From positions 1-49,770 of IMG/VR virus record IMGVR_UViG_3300030116_003951: 49,770 nucleotides of DNA. One strand, written 5' to 3'. The DNA is from a virus. This document shows, piece after piece, positions 35,653 to 43,466 of this stretch. Under the pieces are notes generated by a model. The model worked only from the letters and a program-made list of their open reading frames with translations. It had not been told where the DNA came from and made no database searches. The position numbers and the translations under genes were made by a program. The stretch's first letter is position 1. Each line of letters starts with the position of its first letter.

Positions 35653-37869
35653 TTATCGTTTAATTATTCTTGAATTCGTTCCTCTATTACTATACTTAGC
35701 AATATTAATATTTAATGCTTTATTTTCTTTTGTTGGATTTGGTTTGTATAAGTTTTTATTACAAGCCATTATTGCTAAACCACTACTAATCGTGGCATCA
35801 AACTTTGTCCTTTTATTTATATCAAACCTAGCCCAATCATTTAAAGTACTATTAAAGTACATATTACCATGAGAACCAGTTTCTTTTATACCAACGTGAT
35901 CTTGTATATACATTTCGATAGCAGCAGCGTGAGCTTGCTTTATATCTTCACTTGAGTTTGGTATACCACCTATTTCTTTTTCAGCTGAAGAAAGTTTATT
36001 CCAAAGCTTGTCAGGTCTATTCATACTAAAACCTCTATAACCTCTACGTCTTAAATAGTATAAAAGTCTAGGTTTGTTGTTCTCTGCAAGCATTGGCATT
36101 CCGTAAAAAACTAGAGCGCATAATACATCTTCAAAAAATATATCAGCTGTTTGAGGTCTAGCTATGTACTCTAAAAAGAACTGGCTAATAGGTGCTTCCT
36201 CCATTGAAAACTTTGTTAATCCGTGTAAAGATCCTTTCGATCCTTTTCCATCAACTGTCCCTGATATATCGTAACTATCACAACCAAAAGCACCAATATG
36301 TTCATTTCCAGGGTATCGTATTCCGTTTTTTAATATTACGTTGTTTTGTTGTTGAGGTTTTGGAACCCAGCTTATATTAAATCTACCTTTTGGATCTGGA
36401 TAAAATATAACTTGAGAATCCTTAACACCGTTAACCCATTGAAAGTTACCTCTAGTTAAACCTAAAGATCTTCCTAGTTCTTCGTTATAATCTATCTGTT
36501 CGTATATTTTTACTAAGTTAAATATACTGTTATTAGCCTCGTCTCTAAACGCGTGCTCTTCAGTTCTTGGAAACTGTCTGTAAAACTCATTTAACGCGTC
36601 TTGATCGTTTTTTAAACCATCAGCTTCGTTCTGCCAATGATCTATTACACCTACATCTATTAATTCGCCGTCTGGGGCGAACACATCCCTGTCAGGCGTA
36701 GTAAATACAGGAACTCCGTGCTCGTCAATAAATCCTTCATAGTTCCATTCCATTGGGATAAACAAAGAGTATAAACCAGATTTTGTCTGACCATTTCTAT
36801 TTCTTTGTGTGACATCGGATGCTCTATATAATTTTTTAAAATTGTCTCCACCTTTATCTAACGCGTTTGATGTCGAGCCCATCATACATTTACCTATAAT
36901 TCTACTACCTAATCGTAAACATGTTTTGGTTACTCGCCAGTTATTTAATATATTATCAGGTCTTTCCCATTTACCACTTTCATCGTGTACTAGTAAATTT
37001 AGTTTTTCACCATCATAACTATTATCACCAGTGTTTTTCCAGTCTATAGTAGTATCTAATCCTTCTAGCTCTTCTAATTGCTCGTTTGAAGTTATTTTTT
37101 TTCTTGTAAACTTACTAGCAGGAACTCTATAAGCTAGCTCAGTTTTAGGACGATCCATACCATCTTGAATAGGTTTAAAGAAAAAAGGGTAGTTAATACT
37201 AATAGGCACCACTTTGTCTGTAAACATTTTTTTAGCATCCGCACCTGTTTTAGAAAGTATACCATATCTACTATCACTTGATATTGTAGCTAAGTTAACT
37301 GTTTCAGCTGAACTCATAAACGAAAAACCACTACGTCTATTTTTAAGATAACACATACCATAACATCTTTTATCTGCTTTACAAGCTTCCCAGAATATAT
37401 AAAATAATCTATTAGCTTCTCTAAAATCTGGCGCACCTACATCTATTTTACTCCATTGTAAATACATGTAGTGTGTTCCTGTTATGTATGTTGGTTTATC
37501 GTTATTAACAAACCAAAAACCTTCTTCTCTACGTTTAAACTCTTCGTCTATATAATCGTACCACTGTTCTTTTTGCTCTTCAGGATAGTTTCTCCAATCG
37601 AATATGTTTTTTAAACGAGATAATTCTTTTGGATAATCAATTTTAACCCACTTGTTTAGCTTGTGTGCTCGCAGTTGCACTGGCTGTTTTGGCAACGCAA
37701 TGCGCAAATTTTGTATCTCAAGTATTTCACCAATTGTACCATTTTTTGATATAACGACAATATCATGTTCTTTATTGTATCCATATTTCCATTTTTTGCC
37801 ACGATTTAAACGTGTGATTGTTGTTTTCTTTACAGGTTCTACAACCTTAACTAAATTTTGCTCGTACAT
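35653..37869 (-). CDS. terL: Terminase large subunit
   Basis: 738 aa. ATPase part: a Walker A-like KNRRSGFSF near residues 173-182 (the usual GKS/T is replaced by a Ser-Gly-Phe-Ser form) and a Walker B NLLVHDESGKW with D-E near 294-296. Nuclease part: acidic clusters AFGCDSYDISG (D near 531), DIFFEDVL (near 580) and FDATISSGLAI (near 690), as in RNase H-like packaging nucleases. It drives DNA packaging and cuts the concatemer. The start overlaps the previous stop region (TAAGTAATG context) and the portal gene follows. The degenerate P-loop is also seen in other crAss-like terminases, as far as I recall. Confidence 0.85.
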   Translation of the reverse strand: MYEQNLVKVVEPVKKTTITRLNRGKKWKYGYNKEHDIVVISKNGTIGEILEIQNLRIALPKQPVQLRAHKLNKWVKIDYPKELSRLKNIFDWRNYPEEQKEQWYDYIDEEFKRREEGFWFVNNDKPTYITGTHYMYLQWSKIDVGAPDFREANRLFYIFWEACKADKRCYGMCYLKNRRSGFSFMSSAETVNLATISSDSRYGILSKTGADAKKMFTDKVVPISINYPFFFKPIQDGMDRPKTELAYRVPASKFTRKKITSNEQLEELEGLDTTIDWKNTGDNSYDGEKLNLLVHDESGKWERPDNILNNWRVTKTCLRLGSRIIGKCMMGSTSNALDKGGDNFKKLYRASDVTQRNRNGQTKSGLYSLFIPMEWNYEGFIDEHGVPVFTTPDRDVFAPDGELIDVGVIDHWQNEADGLKNDQDALNEFYRQFPRTEEHAFRDEANNSIFNLVKIYEQIDYNEELGRSLGLTRGNFQWVNGVKDSQVIFYPDPKGRFNISWVPKPQQQNNVILKNGIRYPGNEHIGAFGCDSYDISGTVDGKGSKGSLHGLTKFSMEEAPISQFFLEYIARPQTADIFFEDVLCALVFYGMPMLAENNKPRLLYYLRRRGYRGFSMNRPDKLWNKLSSAEKEIGGIPNSSEDIKQAHAAAIEMYIQDHVGIKETGSHGNMYFNSTLNDWARFDINKRTKFDATISSGLAIMACNKNLYKPNPTKENKALNINIAKYSNRGTNSRIIKR

Positions 37870-38147
37870 TACTTAGATCTGCCTTCTGCGAATCCTTTAA
37901 AGACTTTTTTCTTTGTCTCTTCAGGTGTTTTTCCCTCAAGCAAGTTTTCTTCTTCTTGGATTCTGTTAAGTATTTCAAATGCGTCAAATATAGCGAGTTT
38001 TTTAGTTGCCGCTGCATTTTTTAATCTATCAGCTGAAACATCATCTTCTGTATTAGTGATAATTTTTTCTCTAGCTACATTAATAAGTTCTTCAACCGCT
38101 TTGTGCCCAGCTTGGATTATAAGTTTCTTCGTTTCCTTGATATTCAT
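37869..38147 (-). CDS. Small protein before TerL; candidate terminase small subunit
   Basis: 92 aa, helical and charged. The segment SADRLKNAAATKKLAIFDAFEILNRI has the look of a conserved phage protein that often sits directly upstream of terL. Small size, helices and position suggest a small terminase or a TerL partner, but no helix-turn-helix is obvious. It ends exactly where the TerL gene starts and its own start lies 56 bases inside the preceding gene, an unusually long overlap; no alternative internal Met exists to shorten it. Confidence 0.6.
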   Translation of the reverse strand: MNIKETKKLIIQAGHKAVEELINVAREKIITNTEDDVSADRLKNAAATKKLAIFDAFEILNRIQEEENLLEGKTPEETKKKVFKGFAEGRSK

Positions 38148-38682
38148 ATTTAATTGTAATAAATTGTGTCATAACTCTATATAACCTTTCACCATCAACA
38201 ACAAATTCCCACTCACTTCCAGGCATAAAACCTACAAGTTCATTTTTGTTATAAGAACCATCTGTATACTTAATTACACCTATAAGTTTTCTTTCGTTGT
38301 CAGTATCAAAGTTATCTATACTTTTTAAAGGTTTTACAAAACAATATCCTTTCGGCGCTAACCATTTATTGTTTCTTTTATAAAGGTAAACTTGATCTAT
38401 ACCAGCAAAATACTTGTTTTCATCAAAATAACTTTTACTGTTTTTTTCTTCACCTTTAATATTATACCATCTTCTAAAAATGTTATGATGTACTAAAACT
38501 GTATCACCTTTTTTTATATTTGTTTCACCTATTATTGGTGTAGATAAAACTACAGCTTCTTTGTTTATATAGTTGTAGTTTTGTATTTCAGTGTTTAGTA
38601 TCAACTCTGAGTCACCAACTTTTTTAACATTGTTATATCTACTTCCTTTAGGTGTTACAACAAAGTTGTAAATGCTTTTCAT
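38092..38682 (-). CDS. Beta-rich protein, distant GroES-like candidate
   Basis: 196 aa. An N-terminal region (YNFVVTPKGSRYNN) is followed by KEAVVLSTPIIGETNIKKGD and TVLVHHNIFRRWYN, then YFDENKYFAGIDQVYLYKRN. A strand pattern with KKGDTVLVHHN and later VYLYK recalls the Cpn10 beta barrel (compare GDIVLF...EYLIL), and this phage also encodes a clear GroES elsewhere. The resemblance is weak and by eye only. Other options: terminase accessory or an unrelated beta-barrel protein. Coupled to the previous gene by TAATG overlap. Confidence 0.5.
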   Translation of the reverse strand: MKSIYNFVVTPKGSRYNNVKKVGDSELILNTEIQNYNYINKEAVVLSTPIIGETNIKKGDTVLVHHNIFRRWYNIKGEEKNSKSYFDENKYFAGIDQVYLYKRNNKWLAPKGYCFVKPLKSIDNFDTDNERKLIGVIKYTDGSYNKNELVGFMPGSEWEFVVDGERLYRVMTQFITIKYEYQGNEETYNPSWAQSG

Positions 38683-38903
38683 TAGTATTGTAAATTATAT
38701 TCAACTGATATAGCCATATTTTTATTAAAGTCTTTCCAAGGTAACACTTCTTTACCTTTACTTATGTATATGGAATACTTTTCTTTTTCTTCTATAATAT
38801 CGCATATAGTATGTCCACCATAAACCTCTTGGCCAACAGCATAATGCATAGCATCAGTTTTATAATCTTTACCTACACTAATCTTTCTTATTAGTTTCGT
38901 CAT
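38682..38903 (-). CDS. Hypothetical protein, 73 aa
   Basis: Small mixed protein (VGQEVYGGHTICDIIEEKEK in the middle) with the look of a short beta-barrel domain. The start lies 26 bases inside the preceding gene and the end overlaps the next start. No motif, signal or membrane segment. Belongs to the run of small coupled genes leading into the terminase. Function not recognised. Confidence 0.55.
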   Translation of the reverse strand: MTKLIRKISVGKDYKTDAMHYAVGQEVYGGHTICDIIEEKEKYSIYISKGKEVLPWKDFNKNMAISVEYNLQY

Positions 38904-39159
38904 TATATTTAATTTTACCGGTATTTATATCAATATCTAAAGTACCGTATTCTTTCATTATTTCGTCTTGGACTATTTTAAGTCTTTCATTTATAGCTTG
39001 AGCTTGATGTAAAAGATTATGTTTATTAACCTCTAAAGCTCCAACTTGAAATCTATTTTCATTCGTAGCGCTAATTATCTCACGCATAGAATTTAATTGT
39101 TTTTCTGATATAGAATCAGGTCTAAGGTCTTTCACCTTTGGTGTTTTTCTTTTTGCCAT
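38878..39159 (-). CDS. Helical hypothetical protein, 93 aa
   Basis: Basic start (MAKRKTPKVKDLRPDSISEK) then an amphipathic helix pair (QLNSMREIISATNENRFQVG and LLHQAQAINERLKIVQDEIM). Likely a coiled-coil or small structural/assembly protein. It precedes the terminase cluster and overlaps its downstream neighbour by 26 bases. The family looks conserved in marine phages as far as I recall, but no function is known to me. Confidence 0.58.
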   Translation of the reverse strand: MAKRKTPKVKDLRPDSISEKQLNSMREIISATNENRFQVGALEVNKHNLLHQAQAINERLKIVQDEIMKEYGTLDIDINTGKIKYNDETNKKD

Positions 39160-39202
39160 TTTATTAAATTTTAGTTAATTATCTACTATATAGTTACACG
39201 TA

Positions 39203-39442
39203 TTATAGATAACTTATTTCTGGTATATAATAGTTCCAAGTATTTTCGTCTTTCTCTATTTTATAACCATTACTGTTACCCCAAGTGTAAGCTTCTTCCC
39301 AGTTAGCAAACTCTTGTATACTACCAGTTAAAGTTGCTTCTGTTTCTATAATATAGTTAGTGTCACCTTTTTGACAGGCTACTCTAATATCTGTAGGTTC
39401 TAGTTCTCTTGCTTTTTCAGCTGTAAATTCGTAATATTTCAT
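39203..39442 (-). CDS. Hypothetical protein, 79 aa
   Basis: Short soluble protein beginning MKYYEFTAEKARELEPTDIR with tryptophans in EEAYTWGNSNGYK and NTWNYYIPE. No motif recognised. ATG overlaps the stop of the LamG-like gene (TAATG), so translation is coupled to a fibre gene. A 43-base AT-rich spacer (39160-39202) without visible hairpin or promoter follows it. Confidence 0.55.
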   Translation of the reverse strand: MKYYEFTAEKARELEPTDIRVACQKGDTNYIIETEATLTGSIQEFANWEEAYTWGNSNGYKIEKDENTWNYYIPEISYL

Positions 39443-40443
39443 TATACAGTATCTATTAAGTTGTTAGTACCATCTATACCCGTGAAGTTTGCATTACCTT
39501 TTAAATCAGTACCTGCATTAGTAGTGTCTAATTTCCAATAGTGTAATAAATTGTTATTTGCAGAGTGTGTTAAAGCATTTGTAGCTGTTCTATCTGCTAC
39601 ATCCCCAACCGTGTGATCTGTTATTAACTCTTCAACTTCAGCAACTGATAAAGCTTTGTTCCATATACTACACTCAGCAAACTTTGTTTTAACACCTCCA
39701 AAAGAACCAGATTGAAATGCACTTGTTCCGTTACCATAACTTCCTAAGCTAAAACTTCTAGTGACACCAGTAGCAAAATCAATATCACCAACCGCACTAG
39801 CACTACCAGCATCTGTAGCATAAAATGGAGATGAATTTTGTCTAAACATATATCCACCCATAAAATTTCCGTTCCAAAATAGCGTAACGTTACTACCACC
39901 AACCCAACCAGTACTGCTACTAGCTTGTTTGACTATTGTAAACATACCATAACCGTCACCATTTACGTGTGGTTCATTATCTTTGCTCCAATAAGTAGAT
40001 TGTGTTGAGCTTCCACCAGTACCAAATATGGTAGAAGGATCAGTGTCAGGGCTAGAGCTATCTGTGTTATTGTGAAAATACCAAAAGTTTTGAGCTTGTT
40101 TGTCACTACCACTAGCATTGTCTTCAACTCTAAAATACATTCTATTGTGCTGTCTATGATAAAACAGTACATAGCCATCGTTATATCTAGTATCACCACC
40201 AGAACCAGTGTCGTCAGTATAAATATGAAATAACACACCAGTATCAGGACCTTGCTGCGCATGAGCCCAACCTGCTTTTATCCAAAAATTAACTGTAAAA
40301 GCGTCGTGTTCGTCTAAGTTTCCTAATGAACTTGAAGCAGCTATGATTGGGTTGCTTCCAGAATCTTTGTGAAGTACACCATCAAAAAAAGTTGGTCCAC
40401 TTGAAAACGCTGGCGCAAACGGGTTGATTATTATATTACTCAT
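39442..40443 (-). CDS. LamG/concanavalin-like jelly-roll adhesin
   Basis: 333 aa. The LamG-like signature is visible: DAFTVNFWIKAG near the N-terminus, YGMFTIVKQ and VTLFWNG strands, and the C-terminal FAECSIWNKALSVAEVEELI typical of LamG_3 domains, followed by LLHYWKLDTT. Such domains bind glycans and occur in phage fibres. No signal peptide, so it is virion rather than secreted. It lies after three other fibre-like genes and is coupled to the preceding one by stop/start overlap. Likely part of the receptor-binding apparatus. Confidence 0.75.
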   Translation of the reverse strand: MSNIIINPFAPAFSSGPTFFDGVLHKDSGSNPIIAASSSLGNLDEHDAFTVNFWIKAGWAHAQQGPDTGVLFHIYTDDTGSGGDTRYNDGYVLFYHRQHNRMYFRVEDNASGSDKQAQNFWYFHNNTDSSSPDTDPSTIFGTGGSSTQSTYWSKDNEPHVNGDGYGMFTIVKQASSSTGWVGGSNVTLFWNGNFMGGYMFRQNSSPFYATDAGSASAVGDIDFATGVTRSFSLGSYGNGTSAFQSGSFGGVKTKFAECSIWNKALSVAEVEELITDHTVGDVADRTATNALTHSANNNLLHYWKLDTTNAGTDLKGNANFTGIDGTNNLIDTV

Positions 40444-40946
40444 TATAAAGCGTGTGTAGTTCTATATCCAATTATAGTTATTTTCAAACCTTTAGCTCCT
40501 GTACCAGCACCATCTATATTAACTCCTATCACAGCGTCTTCTTGAATAACCTCATCTGGATTTGTACCACCACCACTTCCAAATGTTGTGGTAGATCCCA
40601 ATGTTTGACCAGCAGTTATTGTTATAGCTGATGAGTTTATATTGTTAGCGGCGCCACCCTCTGTAACTTGAACCGTGACGTTACCTCCGCTACTAGTCGT
40701 GCTTAACGTAGCTTTTATTTCTTCTATATGAAAATGGTAAGGCATACTAAACTTAACCTTATCATCTCCAGTTGTTATAGCTGTTGTTTCATCTGAAGCA
40801 CATATAATAAAGGACTCATAACCTGTTATTGGTCTAGTTGGATGTCCTAATTCTAATTGATCAAAATGTCCGTCTGCCCAACGTTTTGTTGAGGTTCCTA
40901 TTCCACCTTCGCCATCGGCTCTAGGTACTACTTTTGGTGTTGCCAT
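40443..40946 (-). CDS. Fibre/baseplate-type beta protein, 167 aa
   Basis: N-terminus VPRADGEGGIGTSTKRWADG then HFDQLELG matches the short collar motif (GTSxKRWxD) common in phage tail-fibre N-termini. The rest is beta-rich with MPYHFHIEEIKATLST and VTVQVTEGG. No signal peptide. It precedes the LamG-like gene with a one-base overlap, suggesting they work together as an anchor and a tip. Function by resemblance only. Confidence 0.62.
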   Translation of the reverse strand: MATPKVVPRADGEGGIGTSTKRWADGHFDQLELGHPTRPITGYESFIICASDETTAITTGDDKVKFSMPYHFHIEEIKATLSTTSSGGNVTVQVTEGGAANNINSSAITITAGQTLGSTTTFGSGGGTNPDEVIQEDAVIGVNIDGAGTGAKGLKITIIGYRTTHAL

Positions 40947-40968
40947 ATCTTATTTTTTTTATTATTTA

Positions 40969-41379
40969 TTATGCTTGGTAAGTTCCATCTCCAATAGGGA
41001 AGTCACCTACTGCTATTGGTGTTAACTCTGTGTCTCCATCTCCGTCTTGCTGTTTTACAAGTGGTGGATTAGTTGCGTTAGACTCAACCACAACCCAGTA
41101 ACCTTCGTCATCAGAAAGATAGTTTGGGTTTGGATCTGTTGCTGGCATCATCTCGTTTACTGAGGCAGCGTCAATCATACCTCCACCAGCGTCACCACCA
41201 GTGTAATCACCTACAGCGCCTATATCCCAAGCGTCATTAAGGTCTTGAACATTGTTTAGTCTAACGTCACTAAATCTAGGCGTTATTTCATCAGCGCTAG
41301 CAGAAGACCAAAGATAGTCTTCTATAACTACAGCTGTAGAACCTGATGTGAGTTGACCATTTAAGCTTAAACCTAACAC
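40969..41379 (-). CDS. Hypothetical virion protein, 136 aa (GTG start)
   Basis: The reading frame begins with GTG at 41379, overlapping the TAG stop of the upstream gene (TAGTG), the coupling style of this region. Beta-like sequence with EDYLWSSASADEITPRFSDV and an acidic Gly-rich middle. No motif recognised. Fibre or decoration role is inferred from neighbours only. The GTG start is supported by the overlap and the lack of a nearby ATG. Confidence 0.55.
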   Translation of the reverse strand: MLGLSLNGQLTSGSTAVVIEDYLWSSASADEITPRFSDVRLNNVQDLNDAWDIGAVGDYTGGDAGGGMIDAASVNEMMPATDPNPNYLSDDEGYWVVVESNATNPPLVKQQDGDGDTELTPIAVGDFPIGDGTYQA

Positions 41380-41963
41380 TATACTCCGAAATAACAGATT
41401 ATACCTCCATTAGCATCAGCTGTAGGGGTAACTACTAACCATCTACCATATATAGTTAATCCTTTTGGAAACACAGCATTAGTAGTTGCTATACCACCAA
41501 CTCCTTGTCCTAATGGATCTTGAAATGTCATTGATGTTCCGTTTGGTAGTGCCGCAGGTCTACTGAGCGTAACGGTTGTGCCACTCACAGCTTTAACATA
41601 TATTGGAGCTACACCACTAACAAAATCTTTATAATAAGGAAAGTTTGCATGACCTGTTATTTTTTGACCTGGTCTAATTGCTGCGTTTGCTCCTGTAAGA
41701 GTTATAGTACTCGTAACAGTATTACCATTACCCGCAGTTTGAGTAGCATCACCAGTAGCGTGAGCAACGGCAGTACTAATATACATAGAACCTGAGCTTT
41801 CAGGAGTTGGTTTTTGTTCAGCTATTAATGTTGTTAAAATGTTATCAGCTAAAAACTGTATAGCCGTGATAACCATTCCTTCTGGTGGTCTAATTGCTGC
41901 GTTTGTATCTGTATAAACGCTTCCCATAGATCCCATAGGATCGAATTTATAGTTTGTACTCAT
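41379..41963 (-). CDS. Virion structural protein candidate, 194 aa
   Basis: Beta-rich protein with MGSMGSVYTDTNAAIRPPEG at the N-terminus and ANAAIRPGQKITG plus VKAVSGTTVTLSRP in the middle, a pattern seen in small fibre and capsid-fibre proteins. No signal peptide or membrane segment. Lies between the holin gene and a run of fibre genes. Not assigned to a named family. Confidence 0.58.
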   Translation of the reverse strand: MSTNYKFDPMGSMGSVYTDTNAAIRPPEGMVITAIQFLADNILTTLIAEQKPTPESSGSMYISTAVAHATGDATQTAGNGNTVTSTITLTGANAAIRPGQKITGHANFPYYKDFVSGVAPIYVKAVSGTTVTLSRPAALPNGTSMTFQDPLGQGVGGIATTNAVFPKGLTIYGRWLVVTPTADANGGIICYFGV

Positions 41964-41966
41964 AAT

Positions 41967-42353
41967 TTATTTTTTTACTTTTTCAAGCGATCGTCCACCA
42001 AAATAGGCTCCAATCACGGTTATTAATACTAATTGTAATAAATCAGTCCACTTGTCTTCAACTTTAAATGTTATAACACCAGCATCGATAAAAACTAACA
42101 ACACGGTGCTAACAACTAAAAAAACTAAAACTAACGGACGAATATTCTTAGAAAGCCACGAATCGCTGTTCATGTCCATTTTCCAACGTTCTGTTACTTG
42201 CTTTTGCATTTCAGCTTCGTAACCCATTATCATATCTTTTATTTGCTTTTCAGCTTCAAGTTTTTCTTCTTTTGATGTGTGAAGATTATCTATAACGCCA
42301 CCAACATTTTTTATAAGATCTGCAGCTCCACTGCTTAGTATTTTACTTAACAT
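41967..42353 (-). CDS. Holin, GTA_holin_3TM-like
   Basis: 128 aa. Amphipathic N-terminal helix and a charged region (residues 26-60), then ERWKMDMNSDSWLSKNIRPL, followed by a membrane segment at about 71-90 (LVLVFLVVSTVLLVFI) and a second at about 103-121 (LLQLVLITVIGAYFGG). The SWLSKNxRPL box plus IGAYFGGRSLEK matches the 3TM holin family found in gene-transfer agents and phages. It would permeabilise the inner membrane to free the M15 endolysin at 2790-3251, which is some 39 kb downstream on the same strand. The family call is good; the partner is inferred. Confidence 0.82.
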   Translation of the reverse strand: MLSKILSSGAADLIKNVGGVIDNLHTSKEEKLEAEKQIKDMIMGYEAEMQKQVTERWKMDMNSDSWLSKNIRPLVLVFLVVSTVLLVFIDAGVITFKVEDKWTDLLQLVLITVIGAYFGGRSLEKVKK

Positions 42354-42671
42354 TTATTTTTCTTTTAAGTTATAAGACTTTGGACCTTTTTTTCTTTTTT
42401 TACTACCTTCTGTTTCTTCAGCTTTGTAATCACCACCTTGTACGTATCCATCTGATCTAGGTATACTAGGAGACACGAATAAAGTATCACCTTTGTTAAT
42501 ACCTGAATCCATGTCATACATAGCTAAGCTAAACTCGTTACCTTTTTTGTCTGTCTTTATGACATCTGTGTCCTCGCCTGGTATGTTTTTAGCTTTTTGT
42601 TTCATAGGTGATTTTCCAGGATATTTAAATCCTTTCATTTTAAAACCTGTTGATTTTTCAAATTTTGGCAT
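42354..42671 (-). CDS. Small basic protein with KSPMKQ motif
   Basis: Start chosen at 42671 (MPKFEKSTGFKMKG, 105 aa), one base after the upstream stop; a longer frame to 42725 would overlap the previous gene by 53 bases and adds an unrelated-looking segment. Residues include GFKMKGFKYPGKSPMKQK, the SP[ALM]KQ motif shared with proteins at 17582, 47293 and 48461, and a basic C-terminus. No fold recognised. Possibly a DNA-associated internal capsid component. Confidence 0.58.
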   Translation of the reverse strand: MPKFEKSTGFKMKGFKYPGKSPMKQKAKNIPGEDTDVIKTDKKGNEFSLAMYDMDSGINKGDTLFVSPSIPRSDGYVQGGDYKAEETEGSKKRKKGPKSYNLKEK

Positions 42672-42672
42672 G

Positions 42673-43023
42673 TTATTGTTTTTTATCAGCGGCTTTTTCC
42701 CAAGGAAAAGATTTACTTCCTTCAATTGACCACTTTCCGTTATACTTTATTTTACCATCTTTTCTATGATAAGTTTTACCCTTATATCTTACCCAGTCAT
42801 CTCCATAAGCTAGTTTACCGCTTTTCATATCTCTAGCGTGTACTTTTTCGTGGTCAATAACTTCTTTTTCGAGTTTACTTCCTTTTGGTATATCTTTGTC
42901 AATAAAAATAGATCCGTCCATATTTGCTTCACCCATTATACCTTTACCTAGTTTTTTTCTAAATATAGGTGTATTGCTTGAGTTTTTAATATTTCTTTTT
43001 TCTGAGCCTAGTTTAAATCCCAT
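42673..43023 (-). CDS. Small HExxH metalloprotein, putative peptidase
   Basis: 116 aa. VIDHEKVHARD contains HExxH (H58, E59, H62) with D65 as a possible third ligand. The following DDWVRYKGKTYHRKDGKIKY and WSIEGSKSFPWEKAA look like a conserved, compact domain repeated in Bacteroidetes phages. Zincin motifs of this type suggest a protease; a role in capsid maturation or lysis is possible but unproven, since no prohead protease is otherwise visible in the window. Coupled by one base to the winged-helix gene upstream (stop/start overlap). Confidence 0.68.
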   Translation of the reverse strand: MGFKLGSEKRNIKNSSNTPIFRKKLGKGIMGEANMDGSIFIDKDIPKGSKLEKEVIDHEKVHARDMKSGKLAYGDDWVRYKGKTYHRKDGKIKYNGKWSIEGSKSFPWEKAADKKQ

Positions 43024-43463
43024 TATCTATCTTTATCTTTAATCATATCGTCTATAGCTTTATTGTAAACTTTATCTGTATATGATTTGTTATTAAAAAA
43101 CTTACTTCTCTCAGATGTAGGTAAATCTTCTTCACCTAAAAGTATTCTATATATTCTTGATATTAATTGAGAACATTTAAAAGAAGTTTTAAATATAGAG
43201 TATTTTATTGTAGTTCTGTTTCTGTGTCTCCACACCTCTATCCAACCTTTGCTTCTTAGTTTTTCCCATCTATTTTTATCCCATGAATACGTGTAAGTAC
43301 CATCTATGAACTCTTGTCGTGTAAATCTCTCTTTACAATCTAAATAAATTAATAATTCTAAATCTGCGTCTGTCAATCCGTAAGTCTTACAAGCCCACTT
43401 TCTAGTGAGCCTGTAATACTTAAAGATTTTAAAATTACGCAAATCATGCGCTGAAAGTCTCAC
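43023..43463 (-). CDS. Winged-helix DNA-binding protein (MarR-like), 146 aa
   Basis: Helical N-terminus (HDLRNFKIFKYYRLTRKWAC) followed by LTDADLELLIYLDCKERFTR and a recognition-type region with WDKNRWEKLRSKGWIEVWRH and RTTIKYSIFKTS, the helix-turn-helix plus beta-wing pattern of MarR/PadR-type winged helices. Basic overall. It may regulate phage transcription or act as a virion DNA-binding protein. It is conserved-looking among marine podoviruses as far as I recall. No effector domain. Confidence 0.65.
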   Translation of the reverse strand: MRLSAHDLRNFKIFKYYRLTRKWACKTYGLTDADLELLIYLDCKERFTRQEFIDGTYTYSWDKNRWEKLRSKGWIEVWRHRNRTTIKYSIFKTSFKCSQLISRIYRILLGEEDLPTSERSKFFNNKSYTDKVYNKAIDDMIKDKDR

Positions 43464-43466
43464 CTA

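Noticed and set aside
35591-35872. Plus-strand frame between portal and terminase
   Set aside because: Covers the ends of two well-supported genes on the other strand.
42672-42725. Longer start for the KSPMKQ protein at 42725
   Set aside because: Would overlap the HExxH gene by 53 bases; the ATG at 42671 sits one base after the upstream stop and begins the recognisable part.
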